The notes beneath the pieces were generated by a model. The model saw only the letters and a list, made by a program, of their open reading frames with translations, was not told the DNA's origin and searched no databases. From NCBI GenBank assembly GCA_003978465.1, contig QNZS01000039.1:1-64000 (forward strand): a stretch of 64,000 nucleotides of DNA, given 5' to 3'. The position numbers and the translations under genes were made by a program. Shown piece by piece: positions 26,566 through 36,671 of the stretch; positions within the stretch are counted from its first letter, which is position 1; every line of letters starts with the position of its first letter. Origin of the DNA: Sulfurimonas sp. (GTDB lineage Bacteria > Campylobacterota > Campylobacteria > Campylobacterales > Sulfurimonadaceae).

Positions 26566-29500
26566 CTATTTTTTCTCTATAGTGTTTTTAATTAACTGAT
26601 AAGGAAGAGACAGTGTTCTCTTTATGATGTTAAAAGGTGCTACTATAATATCCTCAGCCAGAAGTAACTTTATCTTAGGATCAGATACTTTTCCTTTGAT
26701 ACTCAAGGTTGTAGAGATTGTATCCTTATCTAAAACAATATAACCAAAAAGTGGAACCTTTGCTAGATCACTTCCTAAGTTCGTCTTTAGATTTAGTAGA
26801 ATATCTAAATAGTCATTTTTTAAGGATACTATTCCATTTCCAAAAATATCAATCTCTTTTGAATCTAAATAAATATTAGTTAAATTAAACATATCCTTCT
26901 TGTATTCAAAGTTGGTGTATGCTTTGTCTACAAAAAGTCCTTTATTATTGTAATCTGCTTGCTTAAAGGTTACGAGAGAGGGTATATTTGCTATAAAAGC
27001 TAAGATATTGTTTAGTGTTTTATAGTCTTTTATCGCTGTTTTTTTGACATAAACCACACCACTATAATCATTAATATTTCCACTTAGTGAAAAATCCAAG
27101 TTTCCTTTAGTAAACTTTGATAAAGGTAGCAGTCTATTCATAAACTTATCATTAAAGTTTTTACCATAAAAATAAAACTTTTTATCCTCAAAATGCAAAC
27201 CTGAATTCCCTTTAGCATGTTTGAGTTGAGCAGTTAAAATAGTCTTATAAAATTGTACATCAAGAGTATCATATAAAATATGTCTATTTTTATTTATATA
27301 TAAAGTAGAATCTGTTGCGATAAGTAGTACATTTAAAAATTTAGACTTTTTTGTACTAGCAGGCATCTCCGAAATAGCTCGAAGCACTTCATTGATGTTT
27401 ATAGAGGTCTTATTCATTTTGATATCGATTGAGTCTTTAATAGTTATATGTATCTTGTTATTTACATTAATATATACTTTTTTATCATATATTTTTCCTT
27501 TTATTTTATACTTTTTTAATGCGATATTGTCTTTTACAAGTATCCTGTATGGGTATACTATATTGGATTTAAATCGTGTGTATTTATCATTTTTGTTTTT
27601 ATATAGTGTAAAGTTCCCCTTTTCTAAATGTAACTTTTTTAGTAAGTTAGAGTTCTTTGCGATGCGACTTAATGCATTCAGCTTTAGCTTCCATCCCTTT
27701 TCTTGTGAAGAGAACTCACAGGAAAGTTTTCTAGAGTTAATCTTAAGTACATTATTTTCATTTGAGAGGGATAGTAGAATTGCTTTATTTTTATATAGAA
27801 TATTGTGTGTATTTGGATCAGTAAGAACAAAGTCACTCAGGCTAATATGTGATTTTTCACTCCTATGATTAAAGTTTGCATCGATTTTTACTGTTACATA
27901 TTTCCCAATATCTAGTTTTGTATGTTTTAATAATATTTTATTTTCATCTACTGTAAGGTAGAAATCAGTTGTTTTCAGTTTAGATCCTAACACCTTAAAA
28001 AAGATTTCATTTTTAGAAAAAATAGATAGTTTTTTATCATATACAATTTTCAAAGGAGTATTAGATTGACTTAGCGAAACACCTTTATATTTAAATTTAA
28101 GTATATCAGCATCAATTTTTGCAGTCATAGCATCAAAATCTATGGAACCAGAAATAAATGCACTTCCTACACTCTTATCTTGTATAAATGTTGTTGGAAT
28201 TTGAAGTTTTAACTTTTTTAAGTCAAAAGGCATATGAAGAGTATCTACATTTATTTTCTGATTTTTAAAGTGCCATAAAGAGGAGTTGATATCTATTGAG
28301 TCTCCATCACTATCTATATTGTACTGAACTGTTAAAGGAGTATGAACTGTATCTAGAAAGAGGCCTTTTGCAGCTATATGCTCAAACTTAAAACTTATCT
28401 CTCCTTTGGATGTAGCCGCATTAAATGTAACATCTACGGATGCTTTTGCTATATTCCTATAGCTTGCTTGCATCCCTTTAACTCTAACATCATAATTATT
28501 TATGTGTATATTTGCATCATAAACATCAATATTTAGACCTAAGTAGTCAAAGTTGGCTTTTTTTGTGTAAAAGCTTCCCTTTACATCTACATTAAGTTCT
28601 CTTAGTCCTATTTCTAGAAAAAGATCTGTTTTAATTACTCCTTTTTTTTGTAAAAAAGGAAGTTTAATTTTATACTTATTTAAGATTTTAAGCATATCTT
28701 TGTCTAAGAGTGTACTAAAGAGTAGATTAATAGTTAAGAGTTCTTCTTGTTGATTGAAGTCAAGTTTTAACCAACTCGTTCCTAGATATTTACCAGAGGT
28801 ATATGCTTGGTGCGGATATATAAATAAGAAACCATCTTTAAGCTCAAGTTTCGTCTCTTGAGTGTGGATAGCATCAAGGTCTTTACTATAAGTATAGTGA
28901 AGTTTATTTATTGTTGCTGTTGCATGAATATTTTTTAGAAAATTCTCTAGTCTATTGTAGTCTATATAACCATACACACTACTAATGTCTAAGTATGACA
29001 TTTTAATAGCATCATATGCCCAGTATTTTCCTTCTTTAGGTAGGTTCATAAGTTCTATAGCATGTTTATACTCTATTATTTTTTTATTACTTACTACTTT
29101 GTAATATAGTTGTGTAGTAGTTGATTGTAGATACAGTGTTAAATCTAATTCTTTAGCGATATTAATATTAAGATTTGTGTGGAGTTGTACTTTTATTGTA
29201 TCAAAATAAATATTTCCAAAAAGTGTAATATCTCTTTTTTTATCATAAAGTTTTTTTACATTAACAAGAAGTACACCATCTGCTTTGGAGAGTGCTATAT
29301 CAAGTTCTATATCCTTGGAAGATGCTAGAAGAAATCCTTTATGGTTACTATGATACTTAAGTGAGCCAACAATATCTTTATATACTATTTTTTCAACTAC
29401 AAGAGAGTTAAACCAATGACTTGCATTAGCTAGTGACTGCATAGCAATTCCAAATTCTTTATAAGTAGTTTTGGTGTTTGAATTATTTTGGACTACTTTT

Positions 29501-29706
29501 ATCTCATGTAGAGAAACATCTAGTTTTTCATTCCATTTAATGTATAATTGCTTTATGTGAATATTTGAAATAGAGACTTCATTAAAGAAAAGTCCATTTT
29601 GAATAACTATAAAACCTATAAAAAGTAAGAGAAAAATGAATATAAGCAGACTGACAATACTAAAGTATATTTTTGAAATCATATTGATAATTATATTGTC
29701 GTTCAT
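26566..29706 (-). CDS. AsmA/YhdP-like envelope protein (1046 aa)
   Basis: A large protein anchored by one N-terminal helix (residues about 10-35), followed by about 1000 residues of repeating beta-strand sequence. It fits the AsmA-like / DUF3971 group (YhdP, TamB relatives), bridge-like proteins thought to move phospholipids between membranes. The C-terminal part has LNLKTNLGSDLAKVPLFGYI then TTLSIKGKVSDPKIKLLLAE, the typical AsmA-like C-terminal signature. I use ATG 29706 because TAGGTAGAAC precedes it; ATG 29682 lacks a ribosome binding site. Its first 71 nt overlap the divergent mltG. It is convergent with the LolC/E-type gene. Confidence 0.8.
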   Translation of the reverse strand: MNDNIIINMISKIYFSIVSLLIFIFLLLFIGFIVIQNGLFFNEVSISNIHIKQLYIKWNEKLDVSLHEIKVVQNNSNTKTTYKEFGIAMQSLANASHWFNSLVVEKIVYKDIVGSLKYHSNHKGFLLASSKDIELDIALSKADGVLLVNVKKLYDKKRDITLFGNIYFDTIKVQLHTNLNINIAKELDLTLYLQSTTTQLYYKVVSNKKIIEYKHAIELMNLPKEGKYWAYDAIKMSYLDISSVYGYIDYNRLENFLKNIHATATINKLHYTYSKDLDAIHTQETKLELKDGFLFIYPHQAYTSGKYLGTSWLKLDFNQQEELLTINLLFSTLLDKDMLKILNKYKIKLPFLQKKGVIKTDLFLEIGLRELNVDVKGSFYTKKANFDYLGLNIDVYDANIHINNYDVRVKGMQASYRNIAKASVDVTFNAATSKGEISFKFEHIAAKGLFLDTVHTPLTVQYNIDSDGDSIDINSSLWHFKNQKINVDTLHMPFDLKKLKLQIPTTFIQDKSVGSAFISGSIDFDAMTAKIDADILKFKYKGVSLSQSNTPLKIVYDKKLSIFSKNEIFFKVLGSKLKTTDFYLTVDENKILLKHTKLDIGKYVTVKIDANFNHRSEKSHISLSDFVLTDPNTHNILYKNKAILLSLSNENNVLKINSRKLSCEFSSQEKGWKLKLNALSRIAKNSNLLKKLHLEKGNFTLYKNKNDKYTRFKSNIVYPYRILVKDNIALKKYKIKGKIYDKKVYINVNNKIHITIKDSIDIKMNKTSININEVLRAISEMPASTKKSKFLNVLLIATDSTLYINKNRHILYDTLDVQFYKTILTAQLKHAKGNSGLHFEDKKFYFYGKNFNDKFMNRLLPLSKFTKGNLDFSLSGNINDYSGVVYVKKTAIKDYKTLNNILAFIANIPSLVTFKQADYNNKGLFVDKAYTNFEYKKDMFNLTNIYLDSKEIDIFGNGIVSLKNDYLDILLNLKTNLGSDLAKVPLFGYIVLDKDTISTTLSIKGKVSDPKIKLLLAEDIIVAPFNIIKRTLSLPYQLIKNTIEKK

Positions 29707-30592
29707 GTTCTACCTAAATAAGCCGATTCAAGCCCCAAAAGTACTCTATATACAACAAGGCTCTATTAATAAGATTATAGCACATCTACAAACTCAAAAT
29801 AAGCAAATAAGTAAACTAGATACATTTATACTTAGAGTAATAGGTTCTCCTCAAAGTGGTTGGATAAACATGGGTACAAGATATAATACTAAAGCTGATT
29901 TTTTATATAAACTCACACATGCTAAAGCAGCATTACAAAATGTAACACTTATACCAGGTGAGACAAGCTATATATTTTTGAGACAACTAGCTAGCTCTTT
30001 AAATATGAGTGTTAGAGAACTAGAATATCAATTTTATAAACAATCACCTTTTAAGGAGGGTGCATTAGTTCCAAACACTTATAGTATACCTTTGGGTATA
30101 TCTGAAAAAGATTTAATTAAACTGCTACTAAAGGTATCATTAAGTAAAATGAAAAGTACTTCGATGAAGATATTTGGTACATATAATGAAAGAAAATGGT
30201 TACATTATCTATCTATAGCCTCTATAATACAAAAAGAGTCTGCAAATATAAAAGAAATGCCTATGGTTAGTTCTGTTATTTACAACAGAATAAAAAAAGG
30301 TATGCACTTACAGATGGATGGTACCCTTAACTACGGGAAATACTCGCATGTAAAAATTACACCTCTTAGAATTAAAGAGGACAAGTCTATGTACAATACA
30401 TATCTATATAAAGGAGTTCCACACCTTCCTATCTGTAATGTAAGCCTAGACGCAATAAAAGCTGCTATATTTCCTGCTAAAACAGACTATCTTTATTTTA
30501 TGAAGAATAAGAGGAATATTCATGATTTCACACGTTACTATTCTACACATCTACTGAACATAAGGCATGTTACTAAAAGAAACAATAAATAA
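29636..30592 (+). CDS. mltG: endolytic murein transglycosylase MltG
   Basis: MltG cuts nascent glycan strands and so sets their length. The 318-residue protein has one N-terminal membrane helix (residues about 9-28), a LysM-like region, and the YceG catalytic domain. The catalytic glutamate is in SIIQKESANIKEMPMVSSV, followed by YNRIKKGMHLQMDGTLNYG. Length is normal. The ATG at 29636 is needed to keep the membrane helix, so the 71-nt overlap with the opposite AsmA-like gene appears real, with each 5' end inside the other gene. Confidence 0.92.
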   Translation: MNISRLTILKYIFEIILIIILSFMFYLNKPIQAPKVLYIQQGSINKIIAHLQTQNKQISKLDTFILRVIGSPQSGWINMGTRYNTKADFLYKLTHAKAALQNVTLIPGETSYIFLRQLASSLNMSVRELEYQFYKQSPFKEGALVPNTYSIPLGISEKDLIKLLLKVSLSKMKSTSMKIFGTYNERKWLHYLSIASIIQKESANIKEMPMVSSVIYNRIKKGMHLQMDGTLNYGKYSHVKITPLRIKEDKSMYNTYLYKGVPHLPICNVSLDAIKAAIFPAKTDYLYFMKNKRNIHDFTRYYSTHLLNIRHVTKRNNK

Positions 30593-30656
30593 ATAAAATC
30601 AAAAAATTATTCAAGCTGGCAGTATGTTCTTCTACCTTATGTTATTATTAGGTTTG

Positions 30657-30662
30657 TATAAT
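30657..30662 (+). promoter_or_regulatory. -10 box of icd
   Basis: A perfect TATAAT lies 50 nt before the icd ATG (30713), which itself has AAGGA at a good distance. It is the best -10 candidate between mltG and icd. Confidence 0.5.
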
Positions 30663-30712
30663 CCATGAAGTATATACTTTTATGAGATAAATTTAATTCA
30701 CAAGGACAACAT

Positions 30713-32887
30713 ATGTCAAAAATTATTTGGTCAAAAATCGATGAAGCTCCGGCTTTAGCAACTTATTCTTTATTACCTATCGTTAATGCTTTTACTAAGG
30801 CCGCAGGTGTAGAAGTTGTAACTAGTGACATTTCACTAGCCGGTAGAGTTTTATCTGCAATGGGTCTTGCTGAAGACGAACTTTCTAAGTTAGGTGAAGT
30901 TGTTTTACAAGAAGATGGTAACATCATCAAGCTTCCAAATATTTCTGCTTCTATTGGTCAGCTTAAGGACTGTATCGCTGAGCTTCAAGGTCAAGGTTTT
31001 GATATTCCTGATTTCCCTGAAAACCCAACAAATGATGCTGAAAAAGCTACACAAGCTAAGTATTCAACTTGTTTAGGTTCTGCTGTTAATCCTGTTCTTC
31101 GTGAAGGTAACTCTGACAGACGTGCTGCTAATGCTGTTAAAAAGTTTGCTCAAAACAATCCACATAAATTACGTGCATTCCCAGAAAACCCTAAAGCATA
31201 TGTTGTACATATGGAAGGAAATGGAGACTTTTACGGTAACGAGAAGTCAGTGACAGTTGCAAAAGCTCAAAAAGTAACTATCGCTCTTAACGGTAAAGAG
31301 TTAACTACTATTGATGCTATTGATGCTGAAATCCTTGATGGTACTTATATGTCAATCGCCGCACTTAATACTTTTTATGCAAAAACTATTGAAGATTCAG
31401 TTAAAAATGATGTTTTATGGTCACTACACCTTAAAGCTACAATGATGAAAATCTCTGACCCAATTATGTTTGGTCATGGTTTCAAGATATTCTTTAAAGA
31501 TGTATTTGCTAAATATGCTGATACTTTTGCGGAGTTAAACGTTGCAGTTAACCAAGGTATGTCAGATCTTGAGAAGAAAATTGCTGGTCATGCAAAAGAG
31601 GCTGAAATTAAAGCAGCATTCCTTGCAGTAGTTGAAGGTGATTCTCCAAAGATTGCTATGGTTGATTCTGATAAAGGTACAACTAACTTCAATGCATCAA
31701 ATGATGTAATTATCGATGCTTCTATGCCAGTTGTTGTACGTGAAGGTGGTAAGCAATGGGACAGAACTGGAGCTGCAGTAGAGTGTGTTGCTGTTATTCC
31801 TGATTCTACTTACGGTATGTTTCACCAAGAAATGGTAGCTGATTGTGTTAAGAATGGTCAATATGATGTTACAAAAATGGGTACAATGCAAAATATCGGT
31901 CTTATGGCCCAAAAAGCTGAAGAATACGGTTCTCACCCAACAACTTTTGAATTAGCAGAAGCTGGTACAGTTACTGTTACTGGTACAATTGACGGTGAAA
32001 TGATGTCTTTTGAATGTGAAGCTGGTGATATCTGGAGAATGTCTCGTACTAAAGATATTCCAATCAAAGACTGGGTTCGTTTAACTGTTGAGAGAACTGG
32101 ACTTGAAAAAGTTCCTGCAATCTTCTGGTTAGATGATAAACGTGCTCATGATATTCAAATTAAAATTAAAGTAGATGCATTCCTTAAAGAATTTGATACT
32201 ACAGGTTTAGACATTCAATTTATGAATGTTACTGATGCAACTCGTTTCACAAATGCTCGTGTTCGTGAAGGTAAAATGACTATCGCTGTTACTGGTAATG
32301 TTCTTCGTGACCACCTAACTGATATGTACCCAATCCTAGAGCTTGGAACATCTGCTAAAATGCTTTCTATCGTTCCTTTATTAGCTGGTGGTGGTCTTTA
32401 TGAGACTGGTGCTGGTGGATCTGCTCCTAAGCATGTTGATCAATTCTTAAAAGAAGGTCACCTTCGTTGGGATTCTTTAGGTGAGATTTTAGCACTTGCT
32501 GAGTCACTTCGTTTCTTAGGTCTTAAAAATTCTGATGCAAAACTAACAGCACTTACTGCTGGTCTTGATATTGCTAATGATGCTTACCTAGACAACAATA
32601 AAGAGCCAGGACGTAAGGTTGGTCAACCAGATAATAAAGCTTCTCACTTCTTTGTAGCTCAATACTGGGCTAAAGCTCTTGCTGAGGGTGACAATGCAGA
32701 ACTAGCTTCTAAGTTTGCTCCAATTGCTAAAGAACTTAAGGAGAAAGAAGATACTATTATGGCAGAACTTCTTGCTGTTGAGGGTAAAGCTCAAGACATC
32801 GGTGGTTATTTCCATCCAGATGATGCAAAAGCTGAAAAAGCTATGCGTCCATCTGCTACTCTTAATGCTATTATCGACTCGATATAA
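30713..32887 (+). CDS. icd: isocitrate dehydrogenase, NADP-dependent, monomeric type
   Basis: This is the monomeric (about 80 kDa) NADP isocitrate dehydrogenase, which interconverts isocitrate and 2-oxoglutarate. The 724-residue protein begins KIIWSKIDEAPALATYSLLP. It contains KYSTCLGSAVNPVLREGNSD and RRAANAVKKFAQNNPHKL (substrate site). Later it has MVDSDKGTTNFNASNDVIID and the GGLYETGAGGSAPKHV region. These are diagnostic of the monomeric family and differ from the dimeric Icd. It has its own promoter and terminator. With acnB, mdh, fumC and sucCD it forms the C4-C6 half of the TCA cycle. Confidence 0.96.
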   Translation: MSKIIWSKIDEAPALATYSLLPIVNAFTKAAGVEVVTSDISLAGRVLSAMGLAEDELSKLGEVVLQEDGNIIKLPNISASIGQLKDCIAELQGQGFDIPDFPENPTNDAEKATQAKYSTCLGSAVNPVLREGNSDRRAANAVKKFAQNNPHKLRAFPENPKAYVVHMEGNGDFYGNEKSVTVAKAQKVTIALNGKELTTIDAIDAEILDGTYMSIAALNTFYAKTIEDSVKNDVLWSLHLKATMMKISDPIMFGHGFKIFFKDVFAKYADTFAELNVAVNQGMSDLEKKIAGHAKEAEIKAAFLAVVEGDSPKIAMVDSDKGTTNFNASNDVIIDASMPVVVREGGKQWDRTGAAVECVAVIPDSTYGMFHQEMVADCVKNGQYDVTKMGTMQNIGLMAQKAEEYGSHPTTFELAEAGTVTVTGTIDGEMMSFECEAGDIWRMSRTKDIPIKDWVRLTVERTGLEKVPAIFWLDDKRAHDIQIKIKVDAFLKEFDTTGLDIQFMNVTDATRFTNARVREGKMTIAVTGNVLRDHLTDMYPILELGTSAKMLSIVPLLAGGGLYETGAGGSAPKHVDQFLKEGHLRWDSLGEILALAESLRFLGLKNSDAKLTALTAGLDIANDAYLDNNKEPGRKVGQPDNKASHFFVAQYWAKALAEGDNAELASKFAPIAKELKEKEDTIMAELLAVEGKAQDIGGYFHPDDAKAEKAMRPSATLNAIIDSI

Positions 32888-32899
32888 GTTTTAAGTCTA

Positions 32900-32936
32900 C
32901 TGTGTGCTTTTATAGCACATAGTATTTCGTTTTTTA
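32900..32936 (+). terminator. rho-independent terminator after icd
   Basis: CTGTGTGCT (32900-32908) pairs with AGCACATAG (32914-32922) with one G-T pair, followed by a T-rich tail (TATTTCGTTTTTTA). It separates icd from the mdh operon. Confidence 0.75.
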
Positions 32937-32986
32937 TATGATACTAATTTACTAGTTTTATACAAAAGGCGAAGAACCTTTCATAA

Positions 32987-33057
32987 ATGATACCTTGTTA
33001 TCCTTAAGTAATATGTGTTAGCACATACTGTTTAAGTGTATCTCTAACCGGTATCAT
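32987..33057 (+). promoter_or_regulatory. structured leader element upstream of mdh
   Basis: The outer arms ATGATACC (32987-32994) and GGTATCAT (33050-33057) are a perfect 8-bp inverted repeat. Between them, 33003-33036 forms a long hairpin (CTTAAGTAATATGTG, loop TTAG, CACATACTGTTTAAG; one mismatch). The mdh ATG is 24 nt beyond, behind AGGGAG. It could be a structured 5' UTR or paired protein-binding sites. Confidence 0.55.
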
Positions 33058-33081
33058 ACTATTTAATATCAGGGAGTTTTA

Positions 33082-34038
33082 ATGAGCGAAGGAAAAAGAG
33101 TAGGGATAGTCGGTGCTGGTAATGTTGGTGCAACAGTGGCTTATTCTCTAGTAATGCTTGGTGCTTGTCACGAAGTAATTTTACGTGATAATAAAATTGA
33201 TGTAGCAAGAGGAAAGGCATTAGATATGTCTCAGGCCGCATCTGCTGTAAGAAGTCATACTGTTGTTAAAGTCGCTGAAGAAATGTCAGACTTAGTAAAC
33301 TGTGATGTTGTTGTTATAACTGCAGGTAGCCCAAGGCTTCCTGGTATGAGTCGCGATGATTTACTTATGATAAATGCAAAAATTACGAAAGAAGTTATAA
33401 AAGGTGTAGCGAAGTACTCTCCTGATGCAATCATCATTATGGTTTCAAATCCTTTAGATGCAATGACTTATGTTGCTCTAAAAGAGAGTGGTTTTGATAG
33501 AAGCCGCGTTATTGGTATGGCTGGTATCTTAGACAGTTCAAGAATGGCTGCATTTATTCAAGAAAAACTTGGTTACGGTGGTGGACAAATCCGTGCATCT
33601 GTTATGGGTGGTCATGGCGATGATATGGTTCCTCTTCCTCGTTACTCAACCGTTGCAGGAGTTCCTCTTTCTGATGTACTTACTGATGCTGAGATTGAAG
33701 AAATAGTTGAAAGAACTCGTAAGGGTGGAGCAGAAATTGTTGGACATTTAAAAACAGGTTCAGCTTATTATGCTCCTGCTAAATCAACTGCTATTATGGT
33801 TAATGCAATACTTAGAGATACTAAACAAATTTATCCTTGTGCAGTTCTTCTTGAAGGTGAGTATGGTTTTAATGATGTTGTTTCGGGTGTTCCTGTAATG
33901 ATTGGTGCTAATGGTGCTGAGAAAATCCTTGAAGTAACACTTAATGAGCAAGAAAAAGAAATGTTTGAAAATTCTTGTAAATCAGTACAAGGACTTATCA
34001 ATACCTTAAACGAAAATAATTTTTTTGACGGAGAGTAA
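33082..34038 (+). CDS. mdh: malate dehydrogenase
   Basis: Mdh interconverts malate and oxaloacetate with NAD(H). The 318-residue protein is of the LDH-like MDH type. The Rossmann start is [33 protein letters not shown] carries the substrate arginine of the mobile loop, [13 protein letters not shown] follows, and the catalytic histidine lies in [16 protein letters not shown]. It is the first gene of the mdh-fumC-sucC-sucD series, with a strongly structured leader in front. fumC follows after 3 nt. Confidence 0.95.
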   Translation: MSEGKRVGIVGAGNVGATVAYSLVMLGACHEVILRDNKIDVARGKALDMSQAASAVRSHTVVKVAEEMSDLVNCDVVVITAGSPRLPGMSRDDLLMINAKITKEVIKGVAKYSPDAIIIMVSNPLDAMTYVALKESGFDRSRVIGMAGILDSSRMAAFIQEKLGYGGGQIRASVMGGHGDDMVPLPRYSTVAGVPLSDVLTDAEIEEIVERTRKGGAEIVGHLKTGSAYYAPAKSTAIMVNAILRDTKQIYPCAVLLEGEYGFNDVVSGVPVMIGANGAEKILEVTLNEQEKEMFENSCKSVQGLINTLNENNFFDGE

Positions 34039-34041
34039 GCA

Positions 34042-35433
34042 ATGAGTACAAGAATTGAAAAAGATACAATGGGTGAAATTCAAGTTCCAGTAGATGCTTA
34101 CTGGGCTGCTCAAACACAGAGAAGTATTCAAAACTTCGCTATTGGTGAAGAGACTATGCCATATGAAATTACAAGAGGTTTTTCTTACTTAAAAAAAGCA
34201 GCAGCTCTTGTAAATGCAGATTTAGGAACACTAGACCAAAAAATAGCAGATGCTATTGCTGGTGCTGCTGATGATATGCTTGCAGGAAAACTTGATGGAA
34301 ATTATCCACTAGTTGTATGGCAAACAGGTTCTGGTACACAGTCTAACATGAATAACAATGAAGTTCTTGCTAATCGTGCTACAGAAATTCTTGGTGGTGA
34401 TTTTAGAACAGATAAACTTGTTCACCCAAATGACCATGTAAACAAATCACAAAGTTCTAACGATACTTACCCAACAGCACTTCACATTGCTGCAGTTATC
34501 GCAATTGAAACAAAAGTTATTCCTGCTATACAAAAACTAAAAGCTACACTTACTGCTAAATCTGCTAAATTTGAATCAGTTGTAAAAATTGGTCGTACAC
34601 ACCTTCAAGATGCAACACCACTTACTCTTGGTCAAGAGATCAGTGGTTGGGTTGAGATGTTAAACAAGTGTGAAAAAATGGCTAAAGATTCTCTAGAAGC
34701 TGTTCGTGAATTAGCACTAGGTGGAACGGCAGTTGGAACTGGTCTTAATGCTCACCCAGAAATGGGCGAGAGAGTTGCTAAAAAGATAAGTGAATTAACT
34801 GGTCATGATTTTATCACAGCACCAAACAAGTTTCACGCACTTACTTCTCATGATGCACTAGTGTATTCTCACGGAGCACTTAAAGCACTTGCAGCAGATA
34901 TGATGAAAATCGCTAATGATGTGAGATGGTTAGCATCAGGTCCTCGTTGTGGTCTTGGTGAGTTAGAGATTCCTGCAAATGAGCCTGGTTCTTCAATCAT
35001 GCCAGGAAAAGTAAATCCTACTCAAGCTGAAGCTGTAACTATGGTTACATGTCAAGTTTTTGGTAACGATGTAGCTATTTCTATGGGTGCCTCACAAGGA
35101 AACTTTGAGTTAAATGTTTTCAAACCAGTAATCGCATATAATTATTTACAATCATGTCGTTTACTTGCTGACTGTATCGTATCATTTAATGATCATTGTG
35201 CCCTTGGTTTAGAACCAGTTGCAGATAAAATTGATCACTTTTTACATAACTCATTAATGCTAGTTACTGCTCTTAACCCATATGTTGGTTATGATAATGC
35301 AGCAAAAATTGCAAAAACTGCACACAAGAACAACTCAACTTTAAAAGAAACAGCTATTGAGCTTGGTCTTTTAACAGCAGAAGAGTTTGACAAGTATGTA
35401 ATCCCAGAGAATATGATCGCACCAAAAGCTTAA
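34042..35433 (+). CDS. fumC: fumarate hydratase, class II
   Basis: FumC interconverts fumarate and malate without an iron-sulfur cluster. The 463-residue protein has [20 protein letters not shown], then the [19 protein letters not shown] region, [16 protein letters not shown] and the family signature [17 protein letters not shown] with the catalytic serine loop. Length equals the family norm (about 465). It lies 3 nt after mdh, so the two are co-translated. Many relatives use the cluster-containing class I enzyme; the oxygen-stable class II enzyme here is worth noting. Confidence 0.97.
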   Translation: MSTRIEKDTMGEIQVPVDAYWAAQTQRSIQNFAIGEETMPYEITRGFSYLKKAAALVNADLGTLDQKIADAIAGAADDMLAGKLDGNYPLVVWQTGSGTQSNMNNNEVLANRATEILGGDFRTDKLVHPNDHVNKSQSSNDTYPTALHIAAVIAIETKVIPAIQKLKATLTAKSAKFESVVKIGRTHLQDATPLTLGQEISGWVEMLNKCEKMAKDSLEAVRELALGGTAVGTGLNAHPEMGERVAKKISELTGHDFITAPNKFHALTSHDALVYSHGALKALAADMMKIANDVRWLASGPRCGLGELEIPANEPGSSIMPGKVNPTQAEAVTMVTCQVFGNDVAISMGASQGNFELNVFKPVIAYNYLQSCRLLADCIVSFNDHCALGLEPVADKIDHFLHNSLMLVTALNPYVGYDNAAKIAKTAHKNNSTLKETAIELGLLTAEEFDKYVIPENMIAPKA

Positions 35434-35494
35434 ATGTCAGTTTAGGCTTCATGCCTTTATAAAATTAAAAATTAAAAATTTACAAGGAGAATAA

Positions 35495-36667
35495 ATGAAT
35501 ATACATGAGTATCAAGCAAAACAAGTTTTTGCTAAATATGGTGTTCCAACACCAAAAGGTATAATGGTTGAGAGCGTTGAAGCTGCTGTTGAAGCTGCAA
35601 AAGAACTAGGTGGCCCAGTGTGGGTTGTTAAGGCTCAAATTCATGCAGGTGGTCGTGGTTTAGGTGGTGGTGTTAAACTTGCTAAGTCTATTGAAGAAGT
35701 AAGAGAACTTTCAGATGAAATTCTTGGTATGACTCTAGTGACACACCAAACTGATGCTGCTGGTAAACTTGTTAGAAAGCTTTACATTGAAGATGGTGCT
35801 GACATTAAAGATGAGTTTTACCTTTCTGTTGTTCTAGACAGAAAACTAGAAATGCCTTTAATTATGGCTTCTACTGAAGGTGGAATGAACATTGAAGACG
35901 TTGCAGAAAATACTCCTGAAAAAATCATTACTATCCCTGTTGATCCAGCTATTGGTTTTCAAGGTTTTCATGGTCGTGAACTAGCTTTTGGTTTAGGTAT
36001 TACTGACAAAAACGAACAAAAGAAAATTATCTCATTTGCACAAAAACTTTTCAAACTTTATATGGAAAACGATGCAGAGATGATTGAAATCAATCCTTTA
36101 GTTAGAACTGGTTCAGGTGACTTTTTAGCACTAGATGGAAAAATGGGCTTTGACAATTCAGCTCTTGGACGTCAACCAGAGATCGAAGCTATGAGAGATT
36201 TAACTGAAGAAGATGCTGATGAAGTAGAAGCTGCTAAATATGGTCTTTCATATGTTGCTCTTGATGGTGAAATTGGTTGTATGGTAAATGGTGCTGGTCT
36301 TGCTATGGGTACTATGGATACTATCAACCATATGGGTGGAACACCTGCTAACTTTTTAGATGTTGGTGGTAGTGCAAACGCAGAAACTGTTGCAAAAGGT
36401 TTTGAGATTATTCTTAGAAATCCAAATGTAAAAGCAATTTTTGTAAATATTTTTGGCGGAATCGTTCGTTGTGATCGTATTGCTAATGGTATTATTGAAG
36501 CAACTAAACTTACAGATGTAAATGTACCTGTAATTGTACGTCTTGATGGAACAAATGCTCCAGAAGCTTCTGAAATTTTAAAGAAAGCAAATATATCTAA
36601 CTTAATTGTTGGTGACGACTTAGCTGACGGTGCTGCAAAAGCCGTTGCTGCTGCGAAAGGAAACTAA
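35495..36667 (+). CDS. sucC: succinyl-CoA synthetase, beta subunit
   Basis: The beta subunit carries the ATP-grasp nucleotide site of the enzyme that interconverts succinate and succinyl-CoA. The 390-residue protein starts MNIHEYQAKQVFAKYGVPTP. It has VVKAQIHAGGRGLGGGVKLA, the metal-binding EINPLVRTGSGDFLALDGKM, and NGAGLAMGTMDTINHMGG near the subunit interface. The ribosome binding site is AAGGAGA. It is separated from fumC by 61 nt and followed by sucD after 4 nt. Confidence 0.97.
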   Translation: MNIHEYQAKQVFAKYGVPTPKGIMVESVEAAVEAAKELGGPVWVVKAQIHAGGRGLGGGVKLAKSIEEVRELSDEILGMTLVTHQTDAAGKLVRKLYIEDGADIKDEFYLSVVLDRKLEMPLIMASTEGGMNIEDVAENTPEKIITIPVDPAIGFQGFHGRELAFGLGITDKNEQKKIISFAQKLFKLYMENDAEMIEINPLVRTGSGDFLALDGKMGFDNSALGRQPEIEAMRDLTEEDADEVEAAKYGLSYVALDGEIGCMVNGAGLAMGTMDTINHMGGTPANFLDVGGSANAETVAKGFEIILRNPNVKAIFVNIFGGIVRCDRIANGIIEATKLTDVNVPVIVRLDGTNAPEASEILKKANISNLIVGDDLADGAAKAVAAAKGN

Positions 36668-36671
36668 TTAA

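Noticed and set aside
27392-27868. 158-codon plus-strand ORF opposite the AsmA-like gene
   Set aside because: Phenylalanine/leucine-rich, as expected opposite lysine- and asparagine-rich coding sequence; no start signals.
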